A program made the position numbers and the translations under genes. DNA of 64,000 bases from Distichodus sexfasciatus (taxonomy: Eukaryota > Chordata > Actinopteri > Characiformes > Distichodontidae): positions 482,838-546,837 of the forward strand of contig JAVGVS010000298.1 of the NCBI GenBank assembly GCA_032718565.1, in the 5' to 3' direction. Below are positions 46,100 through 57,799 of the stretch, one piece after another (within the stretch, counting starts at the first letter, position 1; every line of letters begins with the position of its first letter). Under the pieces are notes generated by a model. That model was not told where the DNA came from and made no database searches. It saw only the letters and a program-made list of their open reading frames with translations.

Positions 46100-48600
46100 T
46101 GACTATCTTATATGTGTTCTTCAACCTTTGTGGAGGTTTGGGGTCACCCGATATTTTGGGATGTTGTTAGGGTTTGTCTGGTGCCACTAAGCTTCTAAAG
46201 AAAGTCAACACAGTGCAAAAGTGACGCAATCACATTAATGTATTACTTTTTGCTGTAATAGTTTTTCAATATTATACTCGTTACATATTTCACTAACACT
46301 TTTGCGCATTTCCACACTCTTTTAGCTTAAAACATTCCCACCAAGTCACAAAAATGTTTTTTATAAGTTTACGCAAGTTTTGATATTGAAATTTCATATT
46401 TCTCTTCTTTCATAAATGTCTAAATGAGGATATTTAATCTGAAGAAAGAGAAGAATATAGGGTGAGATTTATTTTTGTGAATTTTATTATGGCTTGTCTT
46501 ATGCACACCTAGTGCAAAAATAAATTGTTAATATAGTCCTTCTGTTGCAATATTTACACAATTATATGATACCTCATAACAACAATTAGTTTAGATTTAA
46601 TATTACTACTAGTTTAGATTAATTTTTTTATAGGTTATTCATATACGCGCATTCTACGTGCCTTCTTTGTACATCATGAAAACTAGAGCCACGTCGCCTT
46701 GTATCTCTGTATACTTGTATAAGTGCGATGACAGTTTACTTTTGATTTTTATATAATTTCATTGGTATTTTCATGTCTGGACTTTGACACGAAATTGGGT
46801 TTAGAATTATTGCATAAGCTCAGGCGTTAGAGTGTCTTGTAGACAACCAGCTAAAAACTGTCCACATGTGACCGGTGAGAAGGATTAGAATATAAACAGA
46901 GAAAGAAAGTGATTACCGTGTTGAAAATCTAATCTCATGTCCCTTGCTGGCCACCATAACTTTTGAATTATTGACCAAAATCAAACCAGAATCAACCAAA
47001 TACACAGCATGACCCAGAACTGTGCTTTAACATCAGGAATGAACAGCATCAGTCATCAAATTAAGCAACCTGATGCCATGTTTACCCGAACAATGCACAC
47101 ACAAAAAAAGCAAAACAAATCCCTTCTCTTTTAAGACCACCTTGCTGTGTATGACCAGGTGACGACCACCTTGCTGTGTATGACCAGGTGACGACCACCC
47201 ACAAGCCTCTTTTATGCACTAGCGCTATACGTTGTTAATTAGTTAATCACTTGACTCACCACAACACACCTGTGCCAGCTAATTAAGGTGAATTAAGCTA
47301 CTTAATAATGTAGGTTAGGGAATGCTGGTGCAGGCAACACCAAATCTGTGCACAGCAGGTTGAAAGCAACTGAAATCCTCTACCTCTAACAATATAAGTT
47401 TTACTTTAAATCAGAAGCCTTAAAACAATACATACTAAATTTTAAAAAGTGCAATGATTTCTGTGTAAAGAGAGTTTACGCAAAATGACTGTTAACTTCT
47501 GAAGTTAAAAACAGGGTAAATCTTTTCACACATTTAGAGTGGACATGGTGGCCGTTGTTAAGTAAGTCAAATGCTTATCAATAAATATAAATAAACCTGC
47601 TGCTTCTAAGTTCGTAATGCATTCATGGAAATAAACACAGTTCTGGAAAATTTGGTTGCAATTGTTAAGTGTCTGGCGCCACCTTTTGGAGGATCTTTAA
47701 TGGTTTTTCTAGGCCTACTAGCACAAGACTGATCAATTGTGTAAGAACTGTACATTACAGTTTATTCTCCCCTTTGAAAACTACAGTCATGACAAAAAAC
47801 ATGGCTTTAAATGTTTCAAATGTCCAAATTCTACAGCACATAAATGATCAGAAAATAAATCCGATGTTAGAAGGATCATGTTCTTCTTGAGAACTAAAAC
47901 ATTTAATACTTGGCTTTGCATTTTTATAATAAGTAAATAGTTGATTTGAAAAGAATAAAACATTTTCATCAAACAGGCTTAATTAATTGTCTTATAGAAG
48001 CTCATATATTAAAGATCACTAATATAGTTGCATGGTTGTGGAGGTTTTTTTTGGTTCAAATACCAATATTAATTTTAGGAAGAAAACCTTGCAGTAAAAT
48101 TTAACCCAAATCCCAAGTTGCTCTGAAGAGACTGTCCCTTTCTTGAGGATATGTAGGTAAATAACAGTGTTTGATCAATAACATTAATATGTGTATAATC
48201 CCTGTTAAAGTCAGCTAGAAGTGGCCTTAAGTCTGCAGATCTGTGTTATAAGGAGAATAACACTAGAGAGCAGCAGTGTTCAAATCCAACTGATGGAGTG
48301 AAAAAGACAGAGGGGTGCTAACACAGCTAACAGTGGATTAAATTTCATAGCCACAAATGACCAACTTGGATTTGGAAAGAGACAGATTGAAAATTCCATA
48401 TTTGTCACATATATACAAGTAAAACATGTAGTAAAATGTACCCTGATTGTTCCCAAGATTGTGCAAACAGATTGCATAGCAGATTTTAGGTTATCCAAAC
48501 CATGTGAGAAACTAGTTTAGGGTTTATATTGTATAGTCTATTTATATTTGCTTATTCTATGTGCCTTATTCAATTCTTGTACTCCTTGTAGAAACTGGAG
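46100..48600. other. Intergenic DNA, no gene recognised
   Basis: AT-rich between arg2 and kcnf1. The only clear structure is a 29-bp direct repeat, two full copies, at 47135-47192 (unit begins GACCACCTTGCTGTGTATGA). Confidence 0.5.
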
Positions 48601-49017
48601 CCACCTTGTCTCTAGGGGTGTGCAATAAATCGCATCATATCGAATCACGATTTCATTCCAAAAAATCGATTCATATTTTTCAATTAACGTAATAGCACTA
48701 ATTTACTTTTCCCCCAACATGAGTTCAGCTCGCCAATTCTATAGATGGCGCAATGTGGAAGTCTGCCCAGATAGACCTTTGTCACATGAGCATGAAGGAA
48801 ATGCAGTCAGTATGCGTACATTTAGATTTACATTTAGTGAACAACATTTGATTCAGTGTGATCTTTTGTTGATCTGCCAGAGTTAGAAGGGAAAAGTAAC
48901 TCAAAACAACACTGTGGAATCAAATTCATCTATGCATTGAATCTTAATGCTTTATGACTCGTGAACCGCTATGCTATCAACTGCCCCTGAAGCAGCAGTG
49001 AACAGTTTTTTTTTTGC

Positions 49018-49141
49018 AGTGCTGGGGATGGTACTTTCCTCATGAGTATCTAAGTGGTACCTTTACCGGTCTGGGACTTGAATTGGTGACCCCTTCATTC
49101 ACATAGTCAACTCCCTAACTGTTACACTACCAACTGCCCCA
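49018..49141 (-). repeat. SINE head and linker, inverted
   Basis: CTCATGAGTATCTAAGTGGT, TTTACCGGTCTGGGACTTG and CCTAACTGTTACACTACCAA in order mark a - strand copy of the window's SINE family. Confidence 0.65.
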
Positions 49142-49740
49142 TATATATCAGTCAGAACACATACTCTGTCTTTTTCTCTGTCAGAGGAAGTGTTGTGTGA
49201 AATTACCTTCACACTAATAGCCTGCTTTTTGTTTCAAACACTGCTGTGTGTGTGATTGTGATCCTCAGATCCTCTCTCTGCTCCAGAGCCCACTGAGGAG
49301 AAGGAGGAGGATGAGGATGAGGAGGAGGAGGAGGAGGGGAGAGATGTGAGGAAAAAAAAAGATCAGAGATCAGTGAAAGCAATGAATGAGAGTGATAAAG
49401 TTAGTGCTATTCCATTCCGAACATTGTGCCATCAGTTCTAGTTCCAGTTGCTGGGAATCAATGGAGCCAATTCCAAGAATCGATTTCCTGATTCTAAGAG
49501 CAACATATAAGAAAGAACACCTTGTAGAATTACATGTGAGTGTGAATGACGAGATTCTGGTAATTTGTTATAAATCAAATATATTGACTTTAAATGCCAC
49601 CAGAGAGAAATTTTTTTTCATCTCCATCTTCAATTCAGCAGTGATTCCAGAAGCATATCATCCGTGTAAAATTCATGACTGATTTAACTCCATATGAACA
49701 TCAACCTGTTTATTTTAAGCTTACATTGTTTAAAGTTAAG

Positions 49741-50184
49741 CAGCACGGTGGTGCAGGAGTTAGTGTTGCTGCCTCACAGTGAGAAGGTCCTGGGTTCGAT
49801 CCCTAGCTCGGCAGTAGGGCCTCTTTGTGTGAAAGTGAGTGATTATTTGTCATTGTGAACACACCACAGCACAGCACACAGCGCACCACAACCAAATGTG
49901 ACCTCTGCATTTAACCCATCCGTGAAGGAGCAGTGGGCAGCTAACAAGCACTCGGGGAGCAGTGCTTGGGGACGGTCAGATCAGAAGGTCGCAGGTTTGA
50001 ATCCAGGACTGATAATGTTACCACTGAGGTACTCAAGAGCAAGGTACCGTCCCCAAGCACTGCCCATGTTAGCTGCCCACTGCTCCTTCACGGACGGTTC
50101 ACATGCAGAGCTCACATTTCTTTGTGGTGCACTGTGTGCTGTGCTGTGGTGTGTTCACAATAACAAATAATCACCCACTTTCAG
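49741..50184. repeat. Composite SINE forming a large inverted repeat
   Basis: GCACGGTGGTGCAGGAGTTA (tRNA-like head) is followed by the SINE body inverted (about 49832-49975) and then a second copy in + orientation (about 49990-50184, GGTTTGAATCC B-box onward). The two bodies are near-perfect inverted repeats around a 60-bp centre. Non-coding. Confidence 0.75.
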
Positions 50185-50299
50185 TTTAAAGAACGGTCCT
50201 CCACTTCAATATACAGTGATATGATATGTATGATGTCTGATCGATGTTTTCATTTTGGATCGATGGTTGTTGATTTGATGTATCATTACATCCCCATTT

Positions 50300-51430
50300 G
50301 AACACAGATTTGTACATATGGAGTTTTATTTTACTTTATATTAAAATCCTCCCGACAAGGTTGAAATTGATCTGTTTTAGAACAATGTACAGACTTTATA
50401 TCAGATAAATAATTTGTATGTACAGTTCCAATGACATCTATTTTTAATGGTTTAACATTATTCAAATTATTTCCTAGTGTTTCCCCAAAAAGAGATTTTA
50501 CACATTTTTTACAGCTTAAACTTTTGCCCCACTGCTTAAACCCAATAAGAAACTGCGGGGGAGCTGTCGAGCTTTAAATCCTTAGCAAGAAATATGATTT
50601 TCATGCGTCGTTACCCAGAGGGAAAGATTGAGAGGCTTTAAAACAACTTATTTCAAATGTGGTCAGATTAAGTGCACCTTCTTAAAATGTGGGCTGATTT
50701 CTGTAAGAAGGACATTTTCAGCTTCTTATATGGCACTATATTTGGAGCTTGGGGAATAATCACAGATCACCCTGTAACTCCCATGAGGTCACTTTGTAAA
50801 GCTGTGAAATGACTCCTAATTTGTAGGAGTCCAGATATCCAGCATGAGAAAGCATTACGTCCTGCAAGGTCTTTAACCTTTAGTTTTAACTGTATTTTAT
50901 TTATTTATTTTTTTATCATTATTTGCAGGAACATCAAATATGTAATTAGTCATAGAAAATAGACTCAATGGCCTCAAAACAATAAACTCAAACTTCTCCA
51001 AAATACACCAACAGAGGCTGCCAACGTGGGGTAGAGTAACAGTGAAGCGACAGAGACACCAGGGAAAGATAGGTCTAAATAGGGAACTAATTAATCTGAA
51101 ACATGTGCAAACACTAAGCTAAATGATAAAATTAAACAAGATATTAAACACTAAACCAACAGATTAACAGAACAGGGTAAACTACAGGGCAGGGACTAAC
51201 AACCGGAACCAGTGAAACAAGAAACTATGAAACTATGAACGAAGAGCTAAGTAAACTCAGGTGTAACAGATAATTACACTAACTAACCAATCAAAACACA
51301 CAGGGGTAGGACAGAGGCAAATGACTGACATACCACACAAGACAAGACGCAAGATGGGACAGTGGCGCCCTCCAGTGGGCGTCTGGGGCAAAGTCCGGGG
51401 GAACTGTGACGCATGTTAGTCTTTGTGCAG
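50300..51430. other. Intergenic DNA; possible conserved segment and repeat
   Basis: 50560-50890 is non-repetitive with balanced composition. 50990-51420 (many AAC/AAACT words, then GGCGCCCTCCAGTGG) resembles a dispersed fish repeat end. No coding exon recognised. Confidence 0.3.
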
Positions 51431-51714
51431 CCTTAATCCATGTTTTACAATCCATCTGTATACTCATTTCATACTCATTTATGGATAATAAAATTGGTCG
51501 ACATATGAACTTATAATGAATTTACTTCATTGCCAGTGTCTGAATCTCAGAAATCCTATTTAATCTGGGATTAGACTTCATCTGTAAGAACTTCTCTGCC
51601 AGAATATAACCATTTTATTTGTTTCATTTACACCATTCATGTCAGAGAAAATAATATTATAAATCAAATTTAAAGCTGCTTTTCGCACGAATTTAAGATG
51701 TGGCTCTGTTTGAA

Positions 51715-51860
51715 TTTTCTTCTATTTTTGGCTTCTCCTGTTAGGGGTCGTCACAGTGGATCAACTGCCTCGGTGTCTGCAAAAATGTTATACCCGATGC
51801 CCTTCCAGACACAACCCTCCCTATTTTCCTGGGCTTGAGACCGACACCAAGTGTTACATC
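51715..51860. repeat. Dispersed fish repeat fragment
   Basis: TGTTAGGGGTCGTCACAGTG, GATGCCCTTCCAGACACAAC and CTGGGCTTGAGACCG follow a familiar fish repeat layout. The following 51870-52620 shows nothing I can name. Confidence 0.5.
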
Positions 51861-52639
51861 GACATCGAGTTGTGTGTCTTCACTGGGTGGAATATATTTT
51901 CAAATTCAAAATTTAAGGTCAGTTTGGGTGTCATACATTCGTAATCATATATCCCGTAGATGGAGACATGTCCTGACAGCAATAAAGATGCCATATTTCA
52001 GCATTATATATCCAGATTTAAGGCATTGTTGTATAAATCATATAAAGGTTTAAAGGAAAAGTTTCAGCTGTCAGTTGTTTAAAAATGTCAAATTTTTGTT
52101 AACAATATAATTTGCATAAGTTGGAAAATGTATGTTTAATCAAAGACCAAAACAATTCAAATTAATAGGCCTTTACGTTGTAATTATATTGCTTCATAAT
52201 TACTTTTACTTTGTAATTGTTACCTTTTGTAATTACTTCTACTCTATAGTTTTTGTGGATGAGTGAGATTTACCCCGCTGTGTTGAACTTTCAGCTTCTG
52301 TGGTGTATCAGTGGTCAGGTTTACGTGTTGTGGCAGTAAAATCCTGATTACATTTTTCACAGTAAATGTTCCACAACACAATTGTTCAAGTGTACGCAGC
52401 TCCGTGATGAACATTTCAATTGAGTGGAACCAAGAAATTAGGAAGGTGGAAGGGTTCATGGTTCTTTTATTTCATGATATGTTCTCGCTATCAGAAATGT
52501 TTCTGTATCAGAAATTCTACATTAGGCTTCACTTCAAAAAACCTCTTCTTGGCACTGTTATTTTTAAGAGTGTGGTTTCCAGAAATCAGCAAGAGAGACA
52601 GTCGGGGTTAGGGACTGCATGAAGCAACAAAAGAGAGAG

Positions 52640-53158
52640 TGGGTGGGCTGATGTGTGTGTGTGTGTGTGTGTGTGTGAGTGTGTGTGTGTATATGTACCC
52701 GTCTGTGTATGTGTACTTGAATTTGTTCTTTTGTGAGGACCACATGACTTCACTAAAACAAGATCATTTTTAAAAATCAAAGTAAAACATTTTCACTACG
52801 ACTTAAATTTGACCTTAAAACTGACTTTTTGTTTTCAGTTTTCTAAGTCAATGTTAGAAATAGAGACTTTAAATATGAAATGATATTAGGATATGGATAT
52901 TATGATTTAATTTAAACATTTCTTATTTATTAATAGATAGACATAAATGCAAAAGTTATGTGACCGTGGGACTCATCCCATAAATAGATTATTAATTTTT
53001 GTGAGCATCGCTCATCATTTGGGAAAAAATGGCTTTTAACAAAAAGTTACAAGATTTTTGTGAAAAATGAAACGAGTTAAAACGTTTGCTTTTGGCTATT
53101 GTGGTAACCTTATGGTATTATTATTATTATTATTATATTATTATTATTATTATTATTA

Positions 53159-53197
<39 letters not shown>

Positions 53198-53341
53198 CTG
53201 CACCTAACCCAAAGCCAAACCTCACTAATCAAAATCAAATTAAAAATCTTTAATTTAGACTTTAATTGTTTACGTAAAATATAACGTTTTGAAATACAAA
53301 AATGTCCTCACAAAGCAACAGATATCACACACATTCCTCCA

Positions 53342-53372
<31 letters not shown>

Positions 53373-53405
53373 GTGTGTGTGTGTGTGTGTGTCTGAGTGT
53401 GTGTG
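52640..53405. repeat. Microsatellite-rich kcnf1 upstream region
   Basis: (TG)n at 52651-52690, (TTA)n at about 53116-53196, (CT)n at about 53343-53364 and (GT)n at 53369-53405. A GTGAGGACC-containing repeat related to the 2.3-kb one lies between. The CT and GT runs fall within about 250 bp of the kcnf1 ATG and may be in its promoter or 5' UTR. Confidence 0.8.
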
Positions 53406-53595
53406 CGCGCCGATCTTCGCAGGAGCGCAGTGCCAAAAGCGCGCCGGAGCGCGGAGGCATCTCCACCGTTCAGCGCTTTCCAGCTCATTTCCCCCTGAAA
53501 ATTCCATCGCAATTTCCTTTACACGTCCTCTTCCTGATATTTCAAAGCAGTTTTAATTTTTTTTAAAAAAATCTCGTCGCTAAGATGTTGTGAAG

Positions 53596-55026
53596 ATGTG
53601 GACGTTGCCCAAACCCCGCTACGCGCTCGGAGCCGGCGAGCAGAAGGAGGAGGAGATCGCGGTGAACATCGGCGGCGTTCGGCTGGTTTTACACGGCGAG
53701 CTGCTCAACCGCTACCCGGAGAGCCGCCTGGCCGAGCTGCTCAACATCTCCCCCCGCAGCTTCGATGCCATCTCCTCCCTGTGCGACGACTACGACCCGA
53801 GCAACAAGGAGTTTTACTTCGACAGAGACCCGGACTCCTTCAAATGCATCGTGGAAGTCTATTACTTTGGCGAGGTGCACATGAAAAGAGGGATCTGTCC
53901 CATCTGCTTCATCAAGGAGATGGAGTTTTGGAAAATCGACCTGAGCTACCTGGACGAGTGCTGTAAGAGCAACCTGAACGAGAAAGAAGAAGAGTTGGCT
54001 GAAATCGCTGACAAAGTCCGTCTGATCCTGGACGACCTGGACGGGGAACCGTCGTCCATCAGCCGTTCCGAAAGGTGGCAGAAGTCGCTGTGGAAAGTGA
54101 TGGAGAAACCCGAGTCTTCGCTTCCGGCACGGGTGGTTGCTGTGGTGTCCTTCCTCTTCATCCTGGTCTCCTCGGTGGTGATGTGTCTGAGCACCATTCC
54201 GGACCTGCAGGTGGAGGACGGGGACGGCAACCTGGTGGAGCATCCGACGCTGGACGCCATAGAGACGGTGTGCATCGGCTGGTTCACGGTGGAGTATGTG
54301 TTGCGGTTGGCGTCATCGCCCGACAAGGTGCGATTCGCCTTGACGTTTATGAACGTGGTGGACTTTTTGGCCATCATGCCTTTCTACGTGGTGCTGACCC
54401 TCACATACCTGGGCACGGCGGTGATGGAGCTGGCTAATGTGCAGCAGGCGGTGCAGGCGCTGCGCATCATGCGCATCGCCCGCATCTTCAAGTTGGCGCG
54501 CCATTCGTCGGGTTTGCAGACGCTGACCTATGCCCTCAAGCGCAGCTTCAAGGAGCTCGGCCTGCTCCTCATGTACATGGGCGTGGGCATCTTCGTCTTC
54601 TCGGCGCTGGGCTACACCATGGAGCAGAGTCACCCGGAGACGCTGTTCCGCAGCATCCCCCAGTCCTTCTGGTGGGCCATCATCACCATGACGACGGTGG
54701 GATACGGGGACATTTACCCCAAGACCACGCTGGGCCGCTGCAATGCCGCCATCAGCTTCCTGTGCGGTGTCATTGCTATCGCGCTGCCCATACACCCCAT
54801 CATCAACAACTTCGTCATCTACTACAACAAGCAGAAAGTGCTGGAAACCGCCGCCAGGCACGAACTCGAGCTCATGGAGCTGCAGTCGCTCGAGATTGCC
54901 GTGCAAAGCCGTTCCGAAGCGTGGGAGGGCGCCATGCGGCCCTCGCGCAGCGACACTCACATTCCGCTGCTGGTCGGCGCGCGGCGGACGGGGCCCGAGA
55001 CGGCCAAGAAGAGAAGCATGTCTTAA
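53596..55026 (+). CDS. kcnf1: Potassium voltage-gated channel subfamily F member 1 (Kv5.1), 476 aa
   Basis: A single uninterrupted coding exon, as in vertebrate KCNF1 (human 494 aa). The ATG at 53596 is the only one between the in-frame TAA at 53581 and the T1 domain. Visible parts: T1/BTB assembly domain (about 21-125; NIGGVR, FYFDRDPDSFKC, GEVHMKRGICPICF), S1 near 180-203, S4 at 288-305 (ALRIMRIARIFKLARHSS), filter TTVGYGD (366-372) and S6. S6 carries PIHP (398-401) instead of the PVP hinge of conducting Kv channels, a Kv5.1 trait. Kv5.1 alone is electrically silent; it joins Kv2 subunits and changes their gating. The stretch from EHPTLD to IIYP-adjacent S6 and the SDTHIPLL tail match KCNF1 closely. 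Fish may have a and b copies; which this is cannot be told. The whole exon is GC-rich. Confidence 0.97.
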   Translation: MWTLPKPRYALGAGEQKEEEIAVNIGGVRLVLHGELLNRYPESRLAELLNISPRSFDAISSLCDDYDPSNKEFYFDRDPDSFKCIVEVYYFGEVHMKRGICPICFIKEMEFWKIDLSYLDECCKSNLNEKEEELAEIADKVRLILDDLDGEPSSISRSERWQKSLWKVMEKPESSLPARVVAVVSFLFILVSSVVMCLSTIPDLQVEDGDGNLVEHPTLDAIETVCIGWFTVEYVLRLASSPDKVRFALTFMNVVDFLAIMPFYVVLTLTYLGTAVMELANVQQAVQALRIMRIARIFKLARHSSGLQTLTYALKRSFKELGLLLMYMGVGIFVFSALGYTMEQSHPETLFRSIPQSFWWAIITMTTVGYGDIYPKTTLGRCNAAISFLCGVIAIALPIHPIINNFVIYYNKQKVLETAARHELELMELQSLEIAVQSRSEAWEGAMRPSRSDTHIPLLVGARRTGPETAKKRSMS

Positions 55027-55350
55027 AACTGATTTTAAAAATGCCGAAATGCCATTTTTTTACCTGTCGTTTTTGTTTGCGCTAAAAAATTTCTGTTGTG
55101 CATGTCCCAAAGAAACTACTTGAATGGGCTTGAATGGACATCATAACTGGAGAGGGAATTTAGGGGGGAATGAGGGAGTTCCCCCAAAAAACCACTGAAA
55201 GGACGTGTGAAAGACGTGGATGAACAGGAAAACAGGGGCCCAAGAGACTGTGGATAGAGGACCCAGAGCTTTGTGCCCACCACACACCTGCCTACTTGTG
55301 AGTGTGTTTATGATGCCAGTTTTTCTGTTCAGGTGTTTGTCTAAAAATTC

Positions 55351-55356
55351 AATAAA
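55351..55356 (+). promoter_or_regulatory. Poly(A) signal of kcnf1
   Basis: A canonical AATAAA, 325 bp after the stop, followed by T/G-rich sequence. It would give a short 3' UTR. Confidence 0.65.
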
Positions 55357-55668
55357 GTGCATGCCAAACTTCCACTTTGGGTTTTGCTGGTTCTGTTGCT
55401 TTATGAAAATAATATCTAGTTTTGGAAAATGTCTGAAATGGCTTGTTTTTGGTAAAAATAAGCTGCATGATAAAACACACAGCAGGTCATGTTCTTGAGC
55501 ATTTTATTCTGTCTAAAACGTTTTCAGTTTTCTCAGCATCTCAGGATTCGTGCTGAAATGTCTCACTCCATCTGAATGCGGCACTAAGAGGTGTAAAGTG
55601 AGGACACACTGGATATGTATAGTGAAGTGTGTGTATGTTTGTGTAAGAGAGAGAGAGATTACTTAAAT

Positions 55669-56406
55669 AGGGCCCTATGAAATCCATTTTGTTTTTTCTT
55701 TCCTAAATTCCGTTTTGTTTTTTCCTAAATTCAGTTTTTTCCATTTTTATTCTTCTGAATTCCGTGTTTTACATTATAGTCATATTTATTCACTAATTAT
55801 GTGTCTAATTATGGAGTGGCTGCGAAAAAAGAACAATGCAATAGAAATAAAAATTCACATTAAATGGCATTCAACTTAGCAGAACATTTACTGCTTTGGT
55901 AAAACATTTACCTGTAAACAACAAAAAACATTCATTTTTTCGTGCAAAACCAAACGTTTCTGATGTGAGTGTTTGACTGTAAGTGGTCGTCACATGTTCT
56001 TGCGGGTGCAGTCTATTGTGTGCTGGCAAAACCTTCAAAAGAGTTGTTCTCACGATTCATAAAAATCATTTGGGTATTGTTCTGCTCTAAACTTAGCACT
56101 GACACTCCAATACCATCATTTGTTTGAGGACTTTGGTGTTTCAGCCTCTTCACCATAGCTGACCGTTGACGTTTCCCCCTCTGTGTCTGTGCGTTTGTGT
56201 GTGTGGAAAGCTGAGTCCCGCTTCAACAGGTAACACGTACAGGGGGCTACAGTGGCCAGAATTGATTAGAAACCATTGCTTTTCTTTGCTCACACACCGA
56301 TACCAGCGAATTATACGACATTCCCCTTTTACAATGGATTCCATTTTATTTGTTGAATTCCGTGATTCCATCCGTGTTTTCCGCATCGCGCAAATCATAG
56401 GGCCCT
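55669..56406. mobile_element. hAT-type element (738 bp) downstream of kcnf1
   Basis: The ends are AGGGCCCTATGA and TCATAGGGCCCT. The flanks ACTTAAAT (55661-55668) and ACTTAAAA (56407-56414) form an 8-bp duplication with one mismatch. The left subterminal part (CCTAAATTCCG, then TTCTTCTGAATTCCGTGTTT) reappears inverted inside the element at 3132-3980. No intact transposase. Confidence 0.82.
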
Positions 56407-56414
56407 ACTTAAAA

Positions 56415-57780
56415 TGGTCTTAAATTCATGGGCCATTAGTATGCAACCCTAAAAGTCATAATTAAGGCCTTGATTACTTCATTGTTCTGTGTTGAGTGGA
56501 AAAAAAAACGCCTTTTGAGAGGTTTTTGTCACAGCGCTCAGAGCGTTCAACTTTTAAAACAGCACTGCGCTAGTCAATGTCACTTGTCTCTTGCTAGCCA
56601 ATGAAAATCTAGGAAGGACGCGGGGCACACACTGTCAAGCACTCACTACAAATGGCTGCGTATCTGAAGCAGTTGGAGAAGATTTCTTGCACACAATCTC
56701 GTCTCGAAGACATGAGAATCTATTGTAAACGCTGCCACCAATGCTACAATGTGATTTCTCTCCATCTTGTCGACCAAACCAGCGATCTCAAAGAAACACG
56801 TTGAAATAGGAACGAACGCGGAAGTGCCCGATGGCGCTTTTCGTAACTTGAGAGAAAGCGCTCTGGAAGTGAGGTTTTGAGCGCTCTCAGCAGACACAGG
56901 TCCTAAAAATGCTTTAATAGAAATGTGGATGACTTCTTATTTGCAGGTGAGTCTCCGCTTCTTGGCAGTCTTGTCTTCATGCTGAATAATTCACGCACTA
57001 AGTGTTTTCTATACTCAGCACCTCTATCTCTCTCCAGCATCCCCTGTATCCATGTGCATTAATGTCCATCATATCACTTGTCATGTTGGTTTTGCACAAA
57101 AAAAATCCACCCAAACAAACAAGAAGATGGCAATGTTATAATCTGAGAGACAAGAAACAAGACAATGTGACTCCAATTTTTACAGTACAAAGAATAGATT
57201 AAGCATATTCACATAGACTATAAAAATATAAAACTCTAAACTAGAAGCAGAAAAAGAGACTGCAATTTAGTTACACGTGGTGTTCAACCTCCAATTACGG
57301 TGCTGGAATTGTCATTTTGCATTAAATGTGCAGCAGTTGAATATGAAAATTCTTTCCTTTATTCATAGAGAAGATGTGTGAGATGGAAAATCCCAAATTT
57401 TTAAAATCAAAAAGTCAAATGTAAAAGTACTGTAGCATTTGTTCTATTCATGTCCCTTTTTAAAGTTCATATTACACCCCACAATGACTAGCGCACAAAC
57501 CCAACCAGCGCCCGTCAGTTAAAACGAGTGCAATCTTCCTCTCATCTGGGTCTCACCTGTTTCCATTCTGGTGAGACTCCATCCCTAGAATTCCTTTCTG
57601 GAATTTATCCGGGCTTCCATCACATGGAAATGCCTCAAAGATCTAACTGAGCTAACTTTAGGAGTGTCGCTCCGTCCCTGAGCTGCTGCTGCTTACAGAG
57701 AAAGTGGAGAGAAAGTGTTTATTTAAATGTGGAATAAAATGTGTGAATAAAAAGATTATTGCTTTTGCGAATGATTTCCC
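56415..57780. other. Intergenic DNA, nothing recognised
   Basis: Moderately AT-rich. Short open frames only; none resembles a known family. Confidence 0.4.
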
Positions 57781-57799
57781 TTTTTGTCAAGTAAAATTT

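Noticed and set aside
53590..53595. Upstream GTG start for kcnf1 (two codons earlier)
   Set aside because: Nuclear genes rarely start at GTG; the ATG at 53596 follows directly and an in-frame stop lies at 53581.
53689..54960. Long - strand and alternative + frames across kcnf1 (up to 215 codons)
   Set aside because: They are shadows of the GC-rich single-exon kcnf1 coding sequence; none has family similarity, while the main frame matches Kv5.1 throughout.
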